64,000 nucleotides of DNA from Tibeticola sediminis (GCF_003843835.1 NZ_RKQL01000001.1:248001-312000); one strand, 5' to 3'. Shown: positions 31,660 through 40,834, numbered from the stretch's first letter. Numbers and translations: made by a program. Notes: a model not told the origin generated them from the sequence alone.

Positions 31660-31665
31660 ATTCTA
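31660..31665 (-). promoter_or_regulatory. Candidate -10 box for the rpsB operon
   Basis: TAGAAT on the minus strand, about 170 bp upstream of the rpsB start in the divergent gap with the amidase gene. No good -35 is seen. The resulting long leader would leave room for S2 autoregulation, which is known for rpsB in other bacteria but not shown here. Confidence 0.3.
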
Positions 31666-31701
31666 GCATTACGCACCTTCTGCATCCCGCCCCTCTGCCC
31701 C

Positions 31702-33099
31702 ATGCCGCACGACCTCACTAGCCTGCGTTTGAGCATCTGGCGCGGCCACACCTCCGCCGCCGAGCAGGTCGAGCGATCGATCGAGCGCGCGCTGAGCCCG
31801 GCCGGGCGGGCCGCCTGGATGCACTTCACACCCGAGCGCGCCCGTGCGCAGGCTGCCTCGGTCGATGCCGACCTGCGCGCGGGCCGGCCGCTGCCCCCGC
31901 TGGCTGGATTGCCGTTCAGCGTGAAGGACTTGTTCGATGTCGCCGGCGAGGTCACGCGCGCGGGCTCGCGCGTGCTGGCCGACGAGCCGCCGGCGACGCA
32001 GCACGCACCGGCGGTGGCGCGGCTGTTGGCGGGCGAGGGCAGCTTGATCGGCCGCACACACATGGTCGAGTTTGCGTTCTCGGGCGTGGGCACCAACCCG
32101 CACTACCCCACGCCCGCGGCGTTCGACGGGCGTTGGCATCAGACAGTCGGCGCACCGGATGAGCCGCGCGTGCCCGGCGGGTCGTCTTCGGGCGCTGCGG
32201 TGTCGGTCGCCACGGGCGCGGCGCTGATCGGCCTGGGTTCGGATACGGGGGGCTCGGTGCGCATTCCGGCGGCACTCAACGGCATCGTGGGTTTCAAGAG
32301 CACCGCCCGATGCGTGCCGACCGAAGGCACGGTGCCGCTGTCGATCACGCTCGACACGGTGGGCGCGCTCACCCGCAGCGTGCGCGACGCGATCCTGGTA
32401 CACGAGCTGCTCGCCGCGCGTACGGTCACGCGCACGGCGGCGCCGCTCGCCGCCTGGCGGCTCGCGGTGGTGCGCCACCCCATGCTCGAAACGCTCGACG
32501 AGACGGTCGGCCGCGCGTTCGAGCGCAGCCTTGCCCGACTGCGACAAGCGGGGGCGCAAGTCGAGGAAATCGACCTTCCGGTTTTGGACGAACTGACGGA
32601 GCTGACCGCACGCGCCCATTTTTCGCCGGTGGAGAGCTACGCCTGGCATCGCGAGCGCATCGCCAAGCAAGGGGCCGAGTACGACCCGCGGGTGGCCGCG
32701 CGCATCCTGCGCGGAGCCGAGGTGCCCGCTTATGCCTACATCGAGCTGATCGCGGGGCGCCGGCGCTGGATCGCGCGCATGGCGGCCGCCTTGCGCGACT
32801 ACGACGCCGTGCTCTCACCCACCACGCCGATCGTCGCTCCCCGCTTGGCCGACGTGGCGCCCGCGGACGGTCGCGACGCTGCGCTCGACGCGGCGCGGGA
32901 TGCCGAATTTTTTCGCGTCAACGGCTTGCTGCTGCGCCACACCAGCGTGGTCAATATGCTCGACGGCTGCGCGCTTACGCTGCCCTGCCACACGCCGGAC
33001 GAACTGCCGGTCGGGCTGATGCTTTGGGCACCAGCCATGCGCGACGAAGCGATCCTCAATCTCGGCCTCCGGGTCGAGGAGTCGCTTCAAATAAAATAG
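31702..33099 (+). CDS. Amidase signature family protein
   Basis: 465-residue Ser-cisSer-Lys amidohydrolase. The catalytic Lys is in LPFSVKDLFDVAG (K75), the cis-Ser in VPGGSSSGAAVSVATG and the nucleophile in GLGSDTGGSVRIPAALNG (S185). The substrate is unknown; relatives hydrolyse allophanate, aryl or short-chain amides. It is not GatA, since no gatB or gatC is near and the C-terminal part diverges. It diverges from rpsB and is followed by a D-amino acid dehydrogenase gene in the same direction. Its last codons and TAG stop lie within repeat copy C. Confidence 0.85.
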   Translation: MPHDLTSLRLSIWRGHTSAAEQVERSIERALSPAGRAAWMHFTPERARAQAASVDADLRAGRPLPPLAGLPFSVKDLFDVAGEVTRAGSRVLADEPPATQHAPAVARLLAGEGSLIGRTHMVEFAFSGVGTNPHYPTPAAFDGRWHQTVGAPDEPRVPGGSSSGAAVSVATGAALIGLGSDTGGSVRIPAALNGIVGFKSTARCVPTEGTVPLSITLDTVGALTRSVRDAILVHELLAARTVTRTAAPLAAWRLAVVRHPMLETLDETVGRAFERSLARLRQAGAQVEEIDLPVLDELTELTARAHFSPVESYAWHRERIAKQGAEYDPRVAARILRGAEVPAYAYIELIAGRRRWIARMAAALRDYDAVLSPTTPIVAPRLADVAPADGRDAALDAARDAEFFRVNGLLLRHTSVVNMLDGCALTLPCHTPDELPVGLMLWAPAMRDEAILNLGLRVEESLQIK

Positions 33100-33145
33100 C
33101 AACAAAGCACCGATTGACGCCGGCAATGCCGGCAAAATGACCCAA
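33086..33145 (+). repeat. Short dispersed repeat, copy C
   Basis: Begins TCAAATAAAATAGCAACAAA and continues CACCGATTGACGCCGGCAAT, then GCCGGCAAAATGA. It contains the palindrome GCCGGC-AAT-GCCGGC. It covers the amidase stop and most of the gap to the dadA-like gene. Best match is copy D; it also aligns with the intragenic copies A and B. Confidence 0.65.
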
Positions 33146-33148
33146 TTC

Positions 33149-34408
33149 ATGAAAATTGCCATCGTGGGCGCCGGTGTGATCGGCGTGACCACCGCTTTTG
33201 AGCTGGCCAGCGACGGCCACGAAATCACCGTCTTCGAGCGTCACGGCAGCGTCGCCGAGGAAACGAGCTTTGCCAATGCCGGCGTCATCGCACCCGGCTA
33301 TGTGACGCCCTGGGCCGCGCCCGGCATGCGCCGCAAAGTGTTCGTCGACCTGTTTCGAGCCCATGCGCCCGTGCGGCTGCACGGCGCCCTGTCGCTCAGC
33401 GAGTGGCGATGGGCCTGGAATTGGTGGCGCGCCTGCGAACGGGAGCGCTCGGCCCGCAACCGCGCGCACATGCAGCGGCTGGCGCTCTACAGCCGCGAGC
33501 GGCTGCATCGGCTCACGGCCCAGGAACGACTGGAATACGAACGCAGCGAAGGCTATCTGGTGCTGCTGCGTTCCGAAGAGGACCTGAAACAGGCCCGCTC
33601 GGGCTTGGAACTGCTGCGCGCAGCGGAAATCCGCTACGCCGAAATTGACGCTGCCCAGGCGCGGCACATCGAGCCCGCGTTGAGCGCCCAAACGCCCCTG
33701 GCCGGCGCCATCCACCTGCCCGACGACGAGGTAGGCAACTGCCGCCAGTTCACCCTGCTGCTGCGCGAACGGGCGCGGGCACGGGGCGTTCGGTTCGCGT
33801 TCCGCGCGAAGGTCACCGCTCTGGTGATGACGCCGAGTCCGATGGTCCGGGTCGAAGGCGAGCCCGCCCCCCAAAGTTTCGATGCCGTCGTGGTCTGCGC
33901 CGGAGTGGCCTCCGATGCGTTGCTGCGGCCGCTGGGCATACGGCTGCCGCTCGCAGCGGTGCATGGCTATTCGATCACCGCGCGCATCCGCGAACCCCTG
34001 AACGCGCCGCGCAGCGCCGTGATGGATGAACGCTACAAGGTGGCCATCTCACGGCTCGGGCAGCGGGTGCGCGTCGCGGGCAGTGCCGAACTGGGCGCAC
34101 CCCAAGGCCGGATGGACGCCAAGGCGCTGCGCACGCTCTACAAGGTCTTGCAAGACTGGTTTCCCGGCGCGGCCGACTATGCCCACGGCGTGCAGGAATG
34201 GAGGGGCGCACGCCCGATGCTGCCCGACGGACCGCCCGTGATCGGCCCAAGCGGCCTGCCCGGGCTGTGGCTCAACCTCGGCCACGGGTCGAGCGGCTGG
34301 GCGCTGGCTTGCGGCAGCGCTCGGGCCCTGGCCGACCGCATCGCGGGCCGCAAGCCCGAGATCGAGCTCGAAGGCCTGGGGATCGAACGGCTCGGCCTGC
34401 GGCGCTGA
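33149..34408 (+). CDS. dadA: D-amino acid dehydrogenase (DadA-like FAD oxidoreductase)
   Basis: 419 residues. Membrane-associated FAD enzyme that deaminates D-amino acids to 2-oxo acids and passes electrons to the respiratory chain. It has the dinucleotide-binding start MKIAIVGAGVIGVTTAFELASDGHEITVFER, the family stretch EETSFANAGVIAPGYVTPWAAPGM, CAGVASDALLRPLGI, and the C-terminal RPMLPDGPPVIGPS and NLGHGSSGWALACGSA. I use the ATG at 33149. An ATG 12 bp upstream is the tail of repeat copy C and is unlikely. No clear Shine-Dalgarno precedes either. Confidence 0.9.
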   Translation: MKIAIVGAGVIGVTTAFELASDGHEITVFERHGSVAEETSFANAGVIAPGYVTPWAAPGMRRKVFVDLFRAHAPVRLHGALSLSEWRWAWNWWRACERERSARNRAHMQRLALYSRERLHRLTAQERLEYERSEGYLVLLRSEEDLKQARSGLELLRAAEIRYAEIDAAQARHIEPALSAQTPLAGAIHLPDDEVGNCRQFTLLLRERARARGVRFAFRAKVTALVMTPSPMVRVEGEPAPQSFDAVVVCAGVASDALLRPLGIRLPLAAVHGYSITARIREPLNAPRSAVMDERYKVAISRLGQRVRVAGSAELGAPQGRMDAKALRTLYKVLQDWFPGAADYAHGVQEWRGARPMLPDGPPVIGPSGLPGLWLNLGHGSSGWALACGSARALADRIAGRKPEIELEGLGIERLGLRR

Positions 34409-34433
34409 ACGGGCCTCGCGGCACAATCGCGCC

Positions 34434-35948
34434 ATGTTGCGCCCTGCCGTCCCCGATCCCTCTCGGCCTCTGCCCCTCCATGCGGTTTCCGCCACGCGCG
34501 CCATCGAAGCCGCGGCCGCCGCGATCTTGCCGCCGCACACGCTGATGCAACGCGCCGGGCTCGCGGTGGCCCGCCTCGCGCGCGCGCTCGCTCCGCATGC
34601 CCGGACGATCTGGATCGCCTGCGGCCCCGGCAACAACGGCGGCGACGGCCTTGAAGCGGCGGCCCAGCTCCAAGGCCTCGGCTCGTCCGTCGTCGTAACC
34701 TGGCTGGGCGACCCCGACCGCGCAAGCCCGGACACCCGAGCGTCGCTGGCACGCGCACAGGCCGCCGGCGTCGGCTTCGCGCCCGCGCCGCCCGACGGCC
34801 TGACGCCACGGGATCTGTGCATCGACGCGCTGCTCGGTATCGGCGCGCGGCGCGCGCCCCAGGGTCGCATGGCCGAGTGGATCGCGGCGATGAACGCCTC
34901 CGCCGCGCCAACACTCGCGGTCGACGTTCCCACGGGGCTGAGCGCCGACACCGGCTCCACTCTGATTTCAGGAGCACAAAGCGACCATTTGGCGCCGGGA
35001 TCCAGCGTCATTCATGCGAAATTCACCTTGAGCCTCCTGACCCTCAAGCCTGGGCTCTTCACGGCCCTCGGCCGCGACACGGCGGGCACCGTGTGGTGGG
35101 ACGACCTCGACATGCCGCCCCCTGCGGAGAGCGCCGTGGCGGAACTGCGCGCCACGCCCCCCCGACCGCCCCGGCCACAAGCGAGTCACAAAGGCCATTG
35201 GGGTGACATCGCAGTCATCGGCGGCGAAGGTCTTGCGCGGCGCGGCAGGGGCATGACGGGCGCGGCGCAGCTGGCAGCCACCGCCGCGCTGCATGCCGGT
35301 GCCGGCCGGGTCATGCTGTGCCTGCTGGACGAGGGCGCGCTTTCCGCCCTGCCCGAACAGGCCGAGTTGATGTTGCGACGGTTCGAAGCGATCGACCCGC
35401 AGCGCAGCACCGTGGTTTGCGGCTGCGGTGGTGGCGAGGCGGTGCAGACGGTTTTGCCCGAGGTCCTCGAGCACTCGGCCCGCCTCGTGCTCGATGCTGA
35501 TGCGCTCAACCGCATCGCGGCCGACGCCGAACTGCGCACGCGCCTGCAGCGCCGGCAACAAAGCCATCGGGCCACCGTGCTCACGCCGCACCCGCTCGAA
35601 GCGGCGCGGTTGCTCGGCACCGATGCGCACTCCGTTCAAGCCGACCGAATCGCAGCCGCGCGGGCCTTGGTCGCTGCCTTCGGCTGCACCGTGATTCTCA
35701 AAGGCTCAGGCAGCATCATCGCCGCACCCGATCGAACGCCCGTCATCAACACGACCGGCAATGCGCGCCTAGCCACCGGCGGTACCGGCGACGTGCTCGC
35801 CGGCCTCTGCGGTGCGCGACTCGCGGTCGTGCCCGACCCCTTCGAGGCGGCCGTCACCGCCGTGCAAGAGCACGGCGCCGCCGCCGATCATTTCCCGCCG
35901 GCACAAGCCTTGACCGCGCTCCGGCTGGCCCAAGCGCTGCAGCCTTAG
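34434..35948 (+). CDS. nnr: Bifunctional NAD(P)HX epimerase / ADP-dependent NAD(P)HX dehydratase
   Basis: 504-residue fusion that repairs hydrated NADH and NADPH. The N-terminal YjeF_N epimerase domain (about 1-215) has CGPGNNGGDGLEAAAQLQGLG and CIDALLGIGARRAPQG, plus LAVDVPTGLSADTG. The C-terminal ribokinase-like dehydratase domain (about 235-500) has TPHPLEAARLLG, VILKGSGSIIAAP and the catalytic NTTGNARLATGGTGDVLAGL. Some bacteria encode the two halves separately. The start ATG at 34434 follows GGCACAATCGCGCC with no Shine-Dalgarno. The stop lies at the edge of palindromic element 3. Confidence 0.93.
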   Translation: MLRPAVPDPSRPLPLHAVSATRAIEAAAAAILPPHTLMQRAGLAVARLARALAPHARTIWIACGPGNNGGDGLEAAAQLQGLGSSVVVTWLGDPDRASPDTRASLARAQAAGVGFAPAPPDGLTPRDLCIDALLGIGARRAPQGRMAEWIAAMNASAAPTLAVDVPTGLSADTGSTLISGAQSDHLAPGSSVIHAKFTLSLLTLKPGLFTALGRDTAGTVWWDDLDMPPPAESAVAELRATPPRPPRPQASHKGHWGDIAVIGGEGLARRGRGMTGAAQLAATAALHAGAGRVMLCLLDEGALSALPEQAELMLRRFEAIDPQRSTVVCGCGGGEAVQTVLPEVLEHSARLVLDADALNRIAADAELRTRLQRRQQSHRATVLTPHPLEAARLLGTDAHSVQADRIAAARALVAAFGCTVILKGSGSIIAAPDRTPVINTTGNARLATGGTGDVLAGLCGARLAVVPDPFEAAVTAVQEHGAAADHFPPAQALTALRLAQALQP

Positions 35949-36112
35949 GGCAACGCTGAATAAGTTCCCGCGATGGCGCGCGCCCGGCCGCGGGATGGGA
36001 TGCGAGGCGCAAACCGCAGCCATAGCCGCAGCTATGGCGAGGATTTGCAACGAAGCAGACCGCCCGCAGCCGGGATGCGCGACGCGCGAGGGACTTGTTC
36101 AGCGTTGCCTTA
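35946..36112. repeat. Palindromic element 3 (167 bp), nnr-rnr gap
   Basis: The terminal arms carry GGCAACGCTGAATAAGT on the left (from 35949) and ACTTGTTCAGCGTTGCC on the right, nearly complementary. The centre is a perfect hairpin GCCATAGC-CGCA-GCTATGGC (36019-36038), flanked by CGCAAACCGCA and GAGGATTTGCAACGA, which can pair to lengthen it. It lies between the convergent nnr and rnr genes, overlaps the nnr TAG stop, and ends 28 bp before the rnr stop. Confidence 0.8.
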
Positions 36113-36139
36113 GCACAGAGGCCGCTGTTCAGCCCTGCC

Positions 36140-38437
36140 TCAGCGCCGCGACTTACGCCCGCGCTGCTTCGGAGCCGCACCCGGCTGGGGCGCCGGTGCT
36201 GCAGCGCCTTTCGATTTGGGCTTTTCCCGTCCGGCGGCGCCCGAGTCGCCGCGCCGACCGCGTCCCGTGCCGCGCGGGCGACCTTCGGTGTCGGCGGCTG
36301 CGGGCTCGGCACCGCTCGCGCCCGACTCAGCCCGCTCCCGGCCGACGCTCGCGCTGCTGCGGCCCGCTCGCCCCGAGCCCGACTCGCCCTCCTGCACCAG
36401 ACGAAAATCGATGCGCCGGCCATCGAGATCGACACGGCTCACCTGCACACGAACCCGGCTTCCGATCGCGTACCGGACACCGGTTCGCTCCCCGCGCAGT
36501 TCCTGGCGGACCTCATCGAAGCGGAAATACTCCTGGCCAAGCTCCGTGATGTGCACCAGGCCTTCGACATACATCTGGTCGAGCGTGACGAAAATGCCAA
36601 AACCCGTGACGGCGGTGACGACGCCGGCGTATTCCTCGCCCAAATGCTCGCGCATGTAGGCGCACTTGAGCCACGCCTCGACATCCCGGCTGGCCTCATC
36701 GGCGCGACGCTCGGCCGCACTGCAATGCAGTCCGGCGGCTTCCCAGGCCAACATCTCGCCGCTGAGTTTGGGCCGAGGCGCGGCGACCTGCCCCGGGCGC
36801 GGCGCCTGGCCTTTTTCGAGCCGGCGGGCCAGCTTGGCCTGCGCTTCGCCGGGTATGGGCAGCGTGGGCAGTTGATAGCGCTCGCCCGCGAGCAAGGCCT
36901 TGATGACCCGGTGCACCAGCAGATCCGGGTAGCGCCGGATCGGGCTGGTGAAATGGGTGTAGGCCGGATAAGCCAGCCCGAAATGCCCTTTGTTCACCGG
37001 CGAATAGATCGCCTGTTGCATCGAACGCAGCAACATCGTGTGAATTTGCTGCGCATCGGGCCGGTCTTTCGTAGCCTCGGCGATGCGCTGGAAGTCGCCC
37101 GGCTCCGGGCGCTCGCCGAGCGTGAGCCCTACGCCGAGCGCCTTGAGGTAGTTGCGCAGCAGTTCGAGCTTTTCGGGCGTCGGCCCTTCATGAACCCGGT
37201 ACAGCCCCGGGTGCTTGCCCTGGTCGATGAAGTCCGCACTGCACACATTGGCAGCGAGCATGGCCTCCTCGATCAAGCGGTGCGCCTCGGTGCGCGTGCG
37301 CGGCACGATGCGCTCGATCCGCCCCGCCTCATCGCAAACGATCTGCGTCTCGGTGGTCTCGAAATCGACCGCCCCCCGTTGGATCCGCTGGGAAAGCAGA
37401 GCGCGATACACGTCATGCAGGTTGAGCAGATCCGGCACACGTTCCTTGCGCCGCTGAGCTTCCGACCCGCGGGTGTTGGCCAGAATCGCCGCCACCTCGT
37501 TGTAGGTGAAGCGCGCATGACTGAACATCACCGCCGGGTAGAACTGGTAGGCGTGAATCTCGCCTTTAGCGGTAATCAGCATGTCGCAGACCATGCACAG
37601 CCGCTCGACCTCCGGGTTGAGCGAGCACAGACCGTTGGAGAGTTTCTCGGGCAGCATCGGAATGACCCGCCGCGGGAAATAAACCGACGTCGCCCGCTCG
37701 TACGCATCGATGTCGATCGCACTGCCGTTGCGCACGTAGTGGCTCACATCGGCAATGGCCACGAGCAGGCGCCAGCCCTTAGCGCGGCCGATCCGCGCCG
37801 GCTCGCAATAGACCGCATCGTCGAAGTCGCGTGCGTCCTCACCGTCGATCGTGACCAGCGGAACATCGGTCAGGTCCACGCGCCCGACTTTGTCCTGCGG
37901 CTGGACCGTTTCAGGCAGGCTGCGCGCCTCGGCGATGCAGGCGTCCGAAAAGACATGAGGCACGCCGTACTTGCGCACGGCGATCTCGATCTCCATCCCG
38001 GGATCGTCGATCTCGCCCAGCACCTCGCGGATGCGCCCGACCGGCTGGCCGAACAAAGCGGGCGGCTCGGTCAGTTCGACCACCACCACCTGCCCGACCT
38101 GGGCACCCGCGAGTCCGCCTTTGGGGATCAGGATGTCCTGCCCATAGCGCTTGTCTTCGGGCGCGACGAGCCAAACCCCGCCTTCGTGCAGCAGCCGACC
38201 GATGATCGGCTGCGCCGGGCGTTCGACGATTTCAAGCACGCGGCCTTCCGGGCGCCCGCGTCGATCGGTCCGCACGACACGGACCTTGACCCGGTCGTTG
38301 TGCAGCACTGCGCGCATTTCATTGGGCGGCAGGTAGATGTCCGGCCCGCCATCGTCTCGAACGACGAATCCATGCCCGTCGCGATGACCTTGGACGGTTC
38401 CCTCGATTTCATCCAGCAACGCGCTGGTTGGAGTCAA
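36140..38437 (-). CDS. rnr: Ribonuclease R
   Basis: About 765 residues. 3'-5' exoribonuclease that digests structured RNA. The cold-shock domains start at EIEGTVQGHRDGHGFVVRDDGG. The RNB domain has IDGEDARDFDDAVYCEP, with the catalytic aspartates, and HFTSPIRRYPDLLVHRVIKALL. An S1 domain follows (GFGIFVTLDQMYVEGLVHI). The last ~95 residues are an Arg/Lys/Gly/Pro-rich tail. The N-terminal winged-helix domain of E. coli RNase R is absent. The start is uncertain: TTG at 38437 or TTG at 38419, both without a good Shine-Dalgarno. It is divergent from tRNA-Leu. Confidence 0.93.
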   Translation of the reverse strand: MTPTSALLDEIEGTVQGHRDGHGFVVRDDGGPDIYLPPNEMRAVLHNDRVKVRVVRTDRRGRPEGRVLEIVERPAQPIIGRLLHEGGVWLVAPEDKRYGQDILIPKGGLAGAQVGQVVVVELTEPPALFGQPVGRIREVLGEIDDPGMEIEIAVRKYGVPHVFSDACIAEARSLPETVQPQDKVGRVDLTDVPLVTIDGEDARDFDDAVYCEPARIGRAKGWRLLVAIADVSHYVRNGSAIDIDAYERATSVYFPRRVIPMLPEKLSNGLCSLNPEVERLCMVCDMLITAKGEIHAYQFYPAVMFSHARFTYNEVAAILANTRGSEAQRRKERVPDLLNLHDVYRALLSQRIQRGAVDFETTETQIVCDEAGRIERIVPRTRTEAHRLIEEAMLAANVCSADFIDQGKHPGLYRVHEGPTPEKLELLRNYLKALGVGLTLGERPEPGDFQRIAEATKDRPDAQQIHTMLLRSMQQAIYSPVNKGHFGLAYPAYTHFTSPIRRYPDLLVHRVIKALLAGERYQLPTLPIPGEAQAKLARRLEKGQAPRPGQVAAPRPKLSGEMLAWEAAGLHCSAAERRADEASRDVEAWLKCAYMREHLGEEYAGVVTAVTGFGIFVTLDQMYVEGLVHITELGQEYFRFDEVRQELRGERTGVRYAIGSRVRVQVSRVDLDGRRIDFRLVQEGESGSGRAGRSSASVGRERAESGASGAEPAAADTEGRPRGTGRGRRGDSGAAGREKPKSKGAAAPAPQPGAAPKQRGRKSRR

Positions 38438-38447
38438 ATTTTTGATA

Positions 38448-38453
38448 TATAAT
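38448..38453 (+). promoter_or_regulatory. Candidate -10 box for tRNA-Leu
   Basis: Consensus TATAAT ending 17 bp before the tRNA 5' end, within TGATATATAATCC. A -35 is not obvious at normal spacing. The same AT-rich patch holds a minus-strand TATATA that could serve rnr, so divergent promoters probably overlap here. Confidence 0.5.
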
Positions 38454-38470
38454 CCTTTACTTCCTGAGAT

Positions 38471-38555
<85 letters not shown>

Positions 38556-38590
38556 AGTTTAAACAAACCGAGTGATCGGTTTCGAGTCTG

Positions 38591-38626
38591 AAAGCCGCTG
38601 GCCACCCCAGCGGCTTTTTTGTTTTT
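38591..38626 (+). terminator. Rho-independent terminator after tRNA-Leu
   Basis: 11-bp stem AAAGCCGCTGG / CCAGCGGCTTT with a 5-nt loop, followed by TTTGTTTTT. It lies 35 bp downstream of the tRNA. The minus-strand side has no T-run, so it is not an efficient terminator for the convergent rimO. Confidence 0.85.
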
Positions 38627-38646
38627 GGCAATTTTGTTTTTGGCAA
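38617..38646. repeat. 15-bp perfect tandem duplication
   Basis: TTTTGTTTTTGGCAA occurs twice in direct succession just after the tRNA-Leu terminator, duplicating its T-rich tail. Probably replication slippage. Confidence 0.85.
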
Positions 38647-38733
38647 TGACGCTCAGCAGCGCCGATGCCGTCATCGATTCGCGCCATCGGCCGCCAGCGG
38701 GCATCAGCCAGCGGAACCCCACCAAGGCACCGA

Positions 38734-40152
38734 TCAAACCGGCACCGCCACGAGGTCATGCCCTTGTGCGTCGACCACCCGGGCGCGGGTGAATTCCCCG
38801 ACTTTGAGCGTCTTGCTGATCTTCTCCGGCGGCAGCAGCCGCACCGTGCCGTCGATTTCCGGCGCATCGGCATAGCTGCGGCCCACCCCGCCCCGTCGGC
38901 CCTGCGCCGGCGCAGAGTCGACCAGCACCTGCAGCGTCTGCCCGATGCGCCCGCGCAGCTTCTCAACCGAAACCGCCTCGGCCACCGCCATGAAGCGCGA
39001 TTGCCGCTCCTCACGCACCGCCGCGGGCAGCATGCCCGGCAGCGCATTGGCCGCAGCGCCCTGCACCGGGCTGTACGCAAAACACCCGGCGCGATCGATC
39101 CGTGCCGCGCGGATGAAGTCGAGCAGATGTTCGAACTCTTCCTCGGTCTCGCCGGGAAACCCCGCAATGAAGGTGCTGCGGATCACGAGTTCGGGGCACA
39201 TGGCACGCCAACGCTCGATCCGCTCGAGGTTGCGTTCGCCGCTCGCCGGCCGCTTCATCCGGCGCAGTACCTCGGGGTGGCTGTGCTGGAAAGGCACGTC
39301 GAGATACGGCAAGACCAGCCCCTCGGCCATCAGCTCGAGGACCTCATCCACATGTGGGTAGGGATAGACGTAATGCAAGCGCACCCAGGCACCATGTTCG
39401 GCAGCCAGTTCACCCAGGGCACGGGCCAGCTCGGTCATCCGCGTCTTGATGGGACGCCCCTCCCAAAAGCCGGTGCGGTATTTGACATCCACACCGTAGG
39501 CCGACGTGTCCTGACTGATGACCAGCAACTCCTTCACGCCACCTTCAAACAGCGCGCGCGCTTCGCGCAGGACGTCCCCGATGGGGCGGCTCACGAGGTC
39601 GCCGCGCATCGACGGGATGATGCAGAAGGTGCAGCGGTGGTTACAGCCCTCGCTGATCTTGAGGTAAGCGTAATGCCGCGGCGTGAGCTTGAGCCCCGCT
39701 TCGCCAAACGCTCCGGGCACGAGGTCGATGAAGGGGTCGTGCGGCCGCGGCAAATGCGCATGGACGGCATCGAGCACTTCGTCGGTCGCATGTGGGCCCG
39801 TCACTGCCAGCACGCTCGGGTGAATCTGGCGCACCAGATTGCCGCCGTCCGCGCCGGTCTTGGCGCCCAGGCAGCCCGTGACGATCACCTTGCCGTTTTC
39901 GGCCAGGGCTTCACCGATGGCGTCGAGGCTTTCTCGGACCGCATCGTCAATGAAGCCGCAGGTGTTGACGATCACCAGATCGGCACCCTCGAACGTCTTA
40001 CTCGTGCGGTAGCCTTCGGCGCTCAGGCGCGTGAGGATCAACTCGGAGTCGGTCAAAGCCTTGGGGCAACCGAGGCTGACGAAGCCGATGCGCGGTGCAT
40101 CCGCGGCGCTGGCAACCGTCGCCGACGGGGCTGGTTCGTTCATGGCGTCCAT
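38734..40152 (-). CDS. rimO: Ribosomal protein S12 methylthiotransferase RimO
   Basis: 472 residues. Radical-SAM enzyme that methylthiolates an aspartate of S12. The N-terminal UPF0004 domain has [18 protein letters not shown] and [10 protein letters not shown], with two of its cluster cysteines. The radical-SAM motif is [26 protein letters not shown]-terminal TRAM domain ends in [14 protein letters not shown]. RimO is favoured over MiaB by the CPKALTDSE block. Two ATGs are available (40152 and 40143), neither with a clear Shine-Dalgarno. It is 18 bp after phaR. Confidence 0.95.
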   Translation of the reverse strand: MDAMNEPAPSATVASAADAPRIGFVSLGCPKALTDSELILTRLSAEGYRTSKTFEGADLVIVNTCGFIDDAVRESLDAIGEALAENGKVIVTGCLGAKTGADGGNLVRQIHPSVLAVTGPHATDEVLDAVHAHLPRPHDPFIDLVPGAFGEAGLKLTPRHYAYLKISEGCNHRCTFCIIPSMRGDLVSRPIGDVLREARALFEGGVKELLVISQDTSAYGVDVKYRTGFWEGRPIKTRMTELARALGELAAEHGAWVRLHYVYPYPHVDEVLELMAEGLVLPYLDVPFQHSHPEVLRRMKRPASGERNLERIERWRAMCPELVIRSTFIAGFPGETEEEFEHLLDFIRAARIDRAGCFAYSPVQGAAANALPGMLPAAVREERQSRFMAVAEAVSVEKLRGRIGQTLQVLVDSAPAQGRRGGVGRSYADAPEIDGTVRLLPPEKISKTLKVGEFTRARVVDAQGHDLVAVPV

Positions 40153-40170
40153 GGCGGGGTCAGGGCGGGC

Positions 40171-40710
40171 TCAACGCTTGAGGCCAAAGGCGCCCATGAG
40201 TTGCTCGGTCTGCTTTTGAATCTGTTCCTGCATCTGCTGAAACACAGTGCGCGACTGCTCCGCATAAGCGCCCATCATGGCCTGCACCATCGGGGATTGA
40301 AGACTCAGAAACTGCGCCAGCGCCTCAGGCGAAAGACCTTTGGCCTGTTCCAACAGCTTGGCCTGGAGCTCGGCAAAGGCCTGGACGTTCTTTTCGAGAT
40401 AGGCGCCCATGAAGCCTTGCATCGCGTGTCCGTAGAACCGGATGAAGTTCGCCAGCACCGCCTCGGAAAACATCGGTGCGCCGCCCGCTTCTTCCTCGAG
40501 GATGATTTGCAGCAGGATGCTGCGGGTGAGGTCCTCGCCGGTCTTGGCGTCACGCACGACGAAGGGCTCGCCGGCCATCACGAGCCGCTTGACTTCGGCC
40601 AGCGTGATGTAGCTCGATGCGGCGGTGTCGTAGAGACGGCGATTGGGATATTTTTTGATGATGCGCACAGTCGCCTTCCCGGCGGCAGAGGCTGGTCTTG
40701 GTGCAGACAC
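40171..40710 (-). CDS. phaR: Polyhydroxyalkanoate synthesis repressor PhaR
   Basis: 179 residues. DNA- and PHB-binding regulator that represses phasin genes until PHB granules appear. The N-terminal PHB_acc_N domain begins RIIKKYPNRRLYDTAASSYITLAEVKRLVMAGE. PHB_acc repeats follow (SEAVLANFIRFYGHAMQGFMGAYLEKNVQAFAELQ). The C-terminus is Gln-rich. The GTG at 40710 is chosen because GAGGAG lies 7 nt upstream. It indicates a PHB-accumulating bacterium, consistent with the hydroxybutyrate dehydrogenase gene 3.6 kb away. Confidence 0.94.
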   Translation of the reverse strand: MSAPRPASAAGKATVRIIKKYPNRRLYDTAASSYITLAEVKRLVMAGEPFVVRDAKTGEDLTRSILLQIILEEEAGGAPMFSEAVLANFIRFYGHAMQGFMGAYLEKNVQAFAELQAKLLEQAKGLSPEALAQFLSLQSPMVQAMMGAYAEQSRTVFQQMQEQIQKQTEQLMGAFGLKR

Positions 40711-40834
40711 GGTAAAACTCCTCGGCTGGTCCTTCGGCGCCGCGCCCAATCGGGCAAACAGCACGCATTCCAAGAACCCCCACACTCAAGCCACTCCGGC
40801 GATACCCGGGCCGCTGTGCGGAAAGAAGAAAGAT

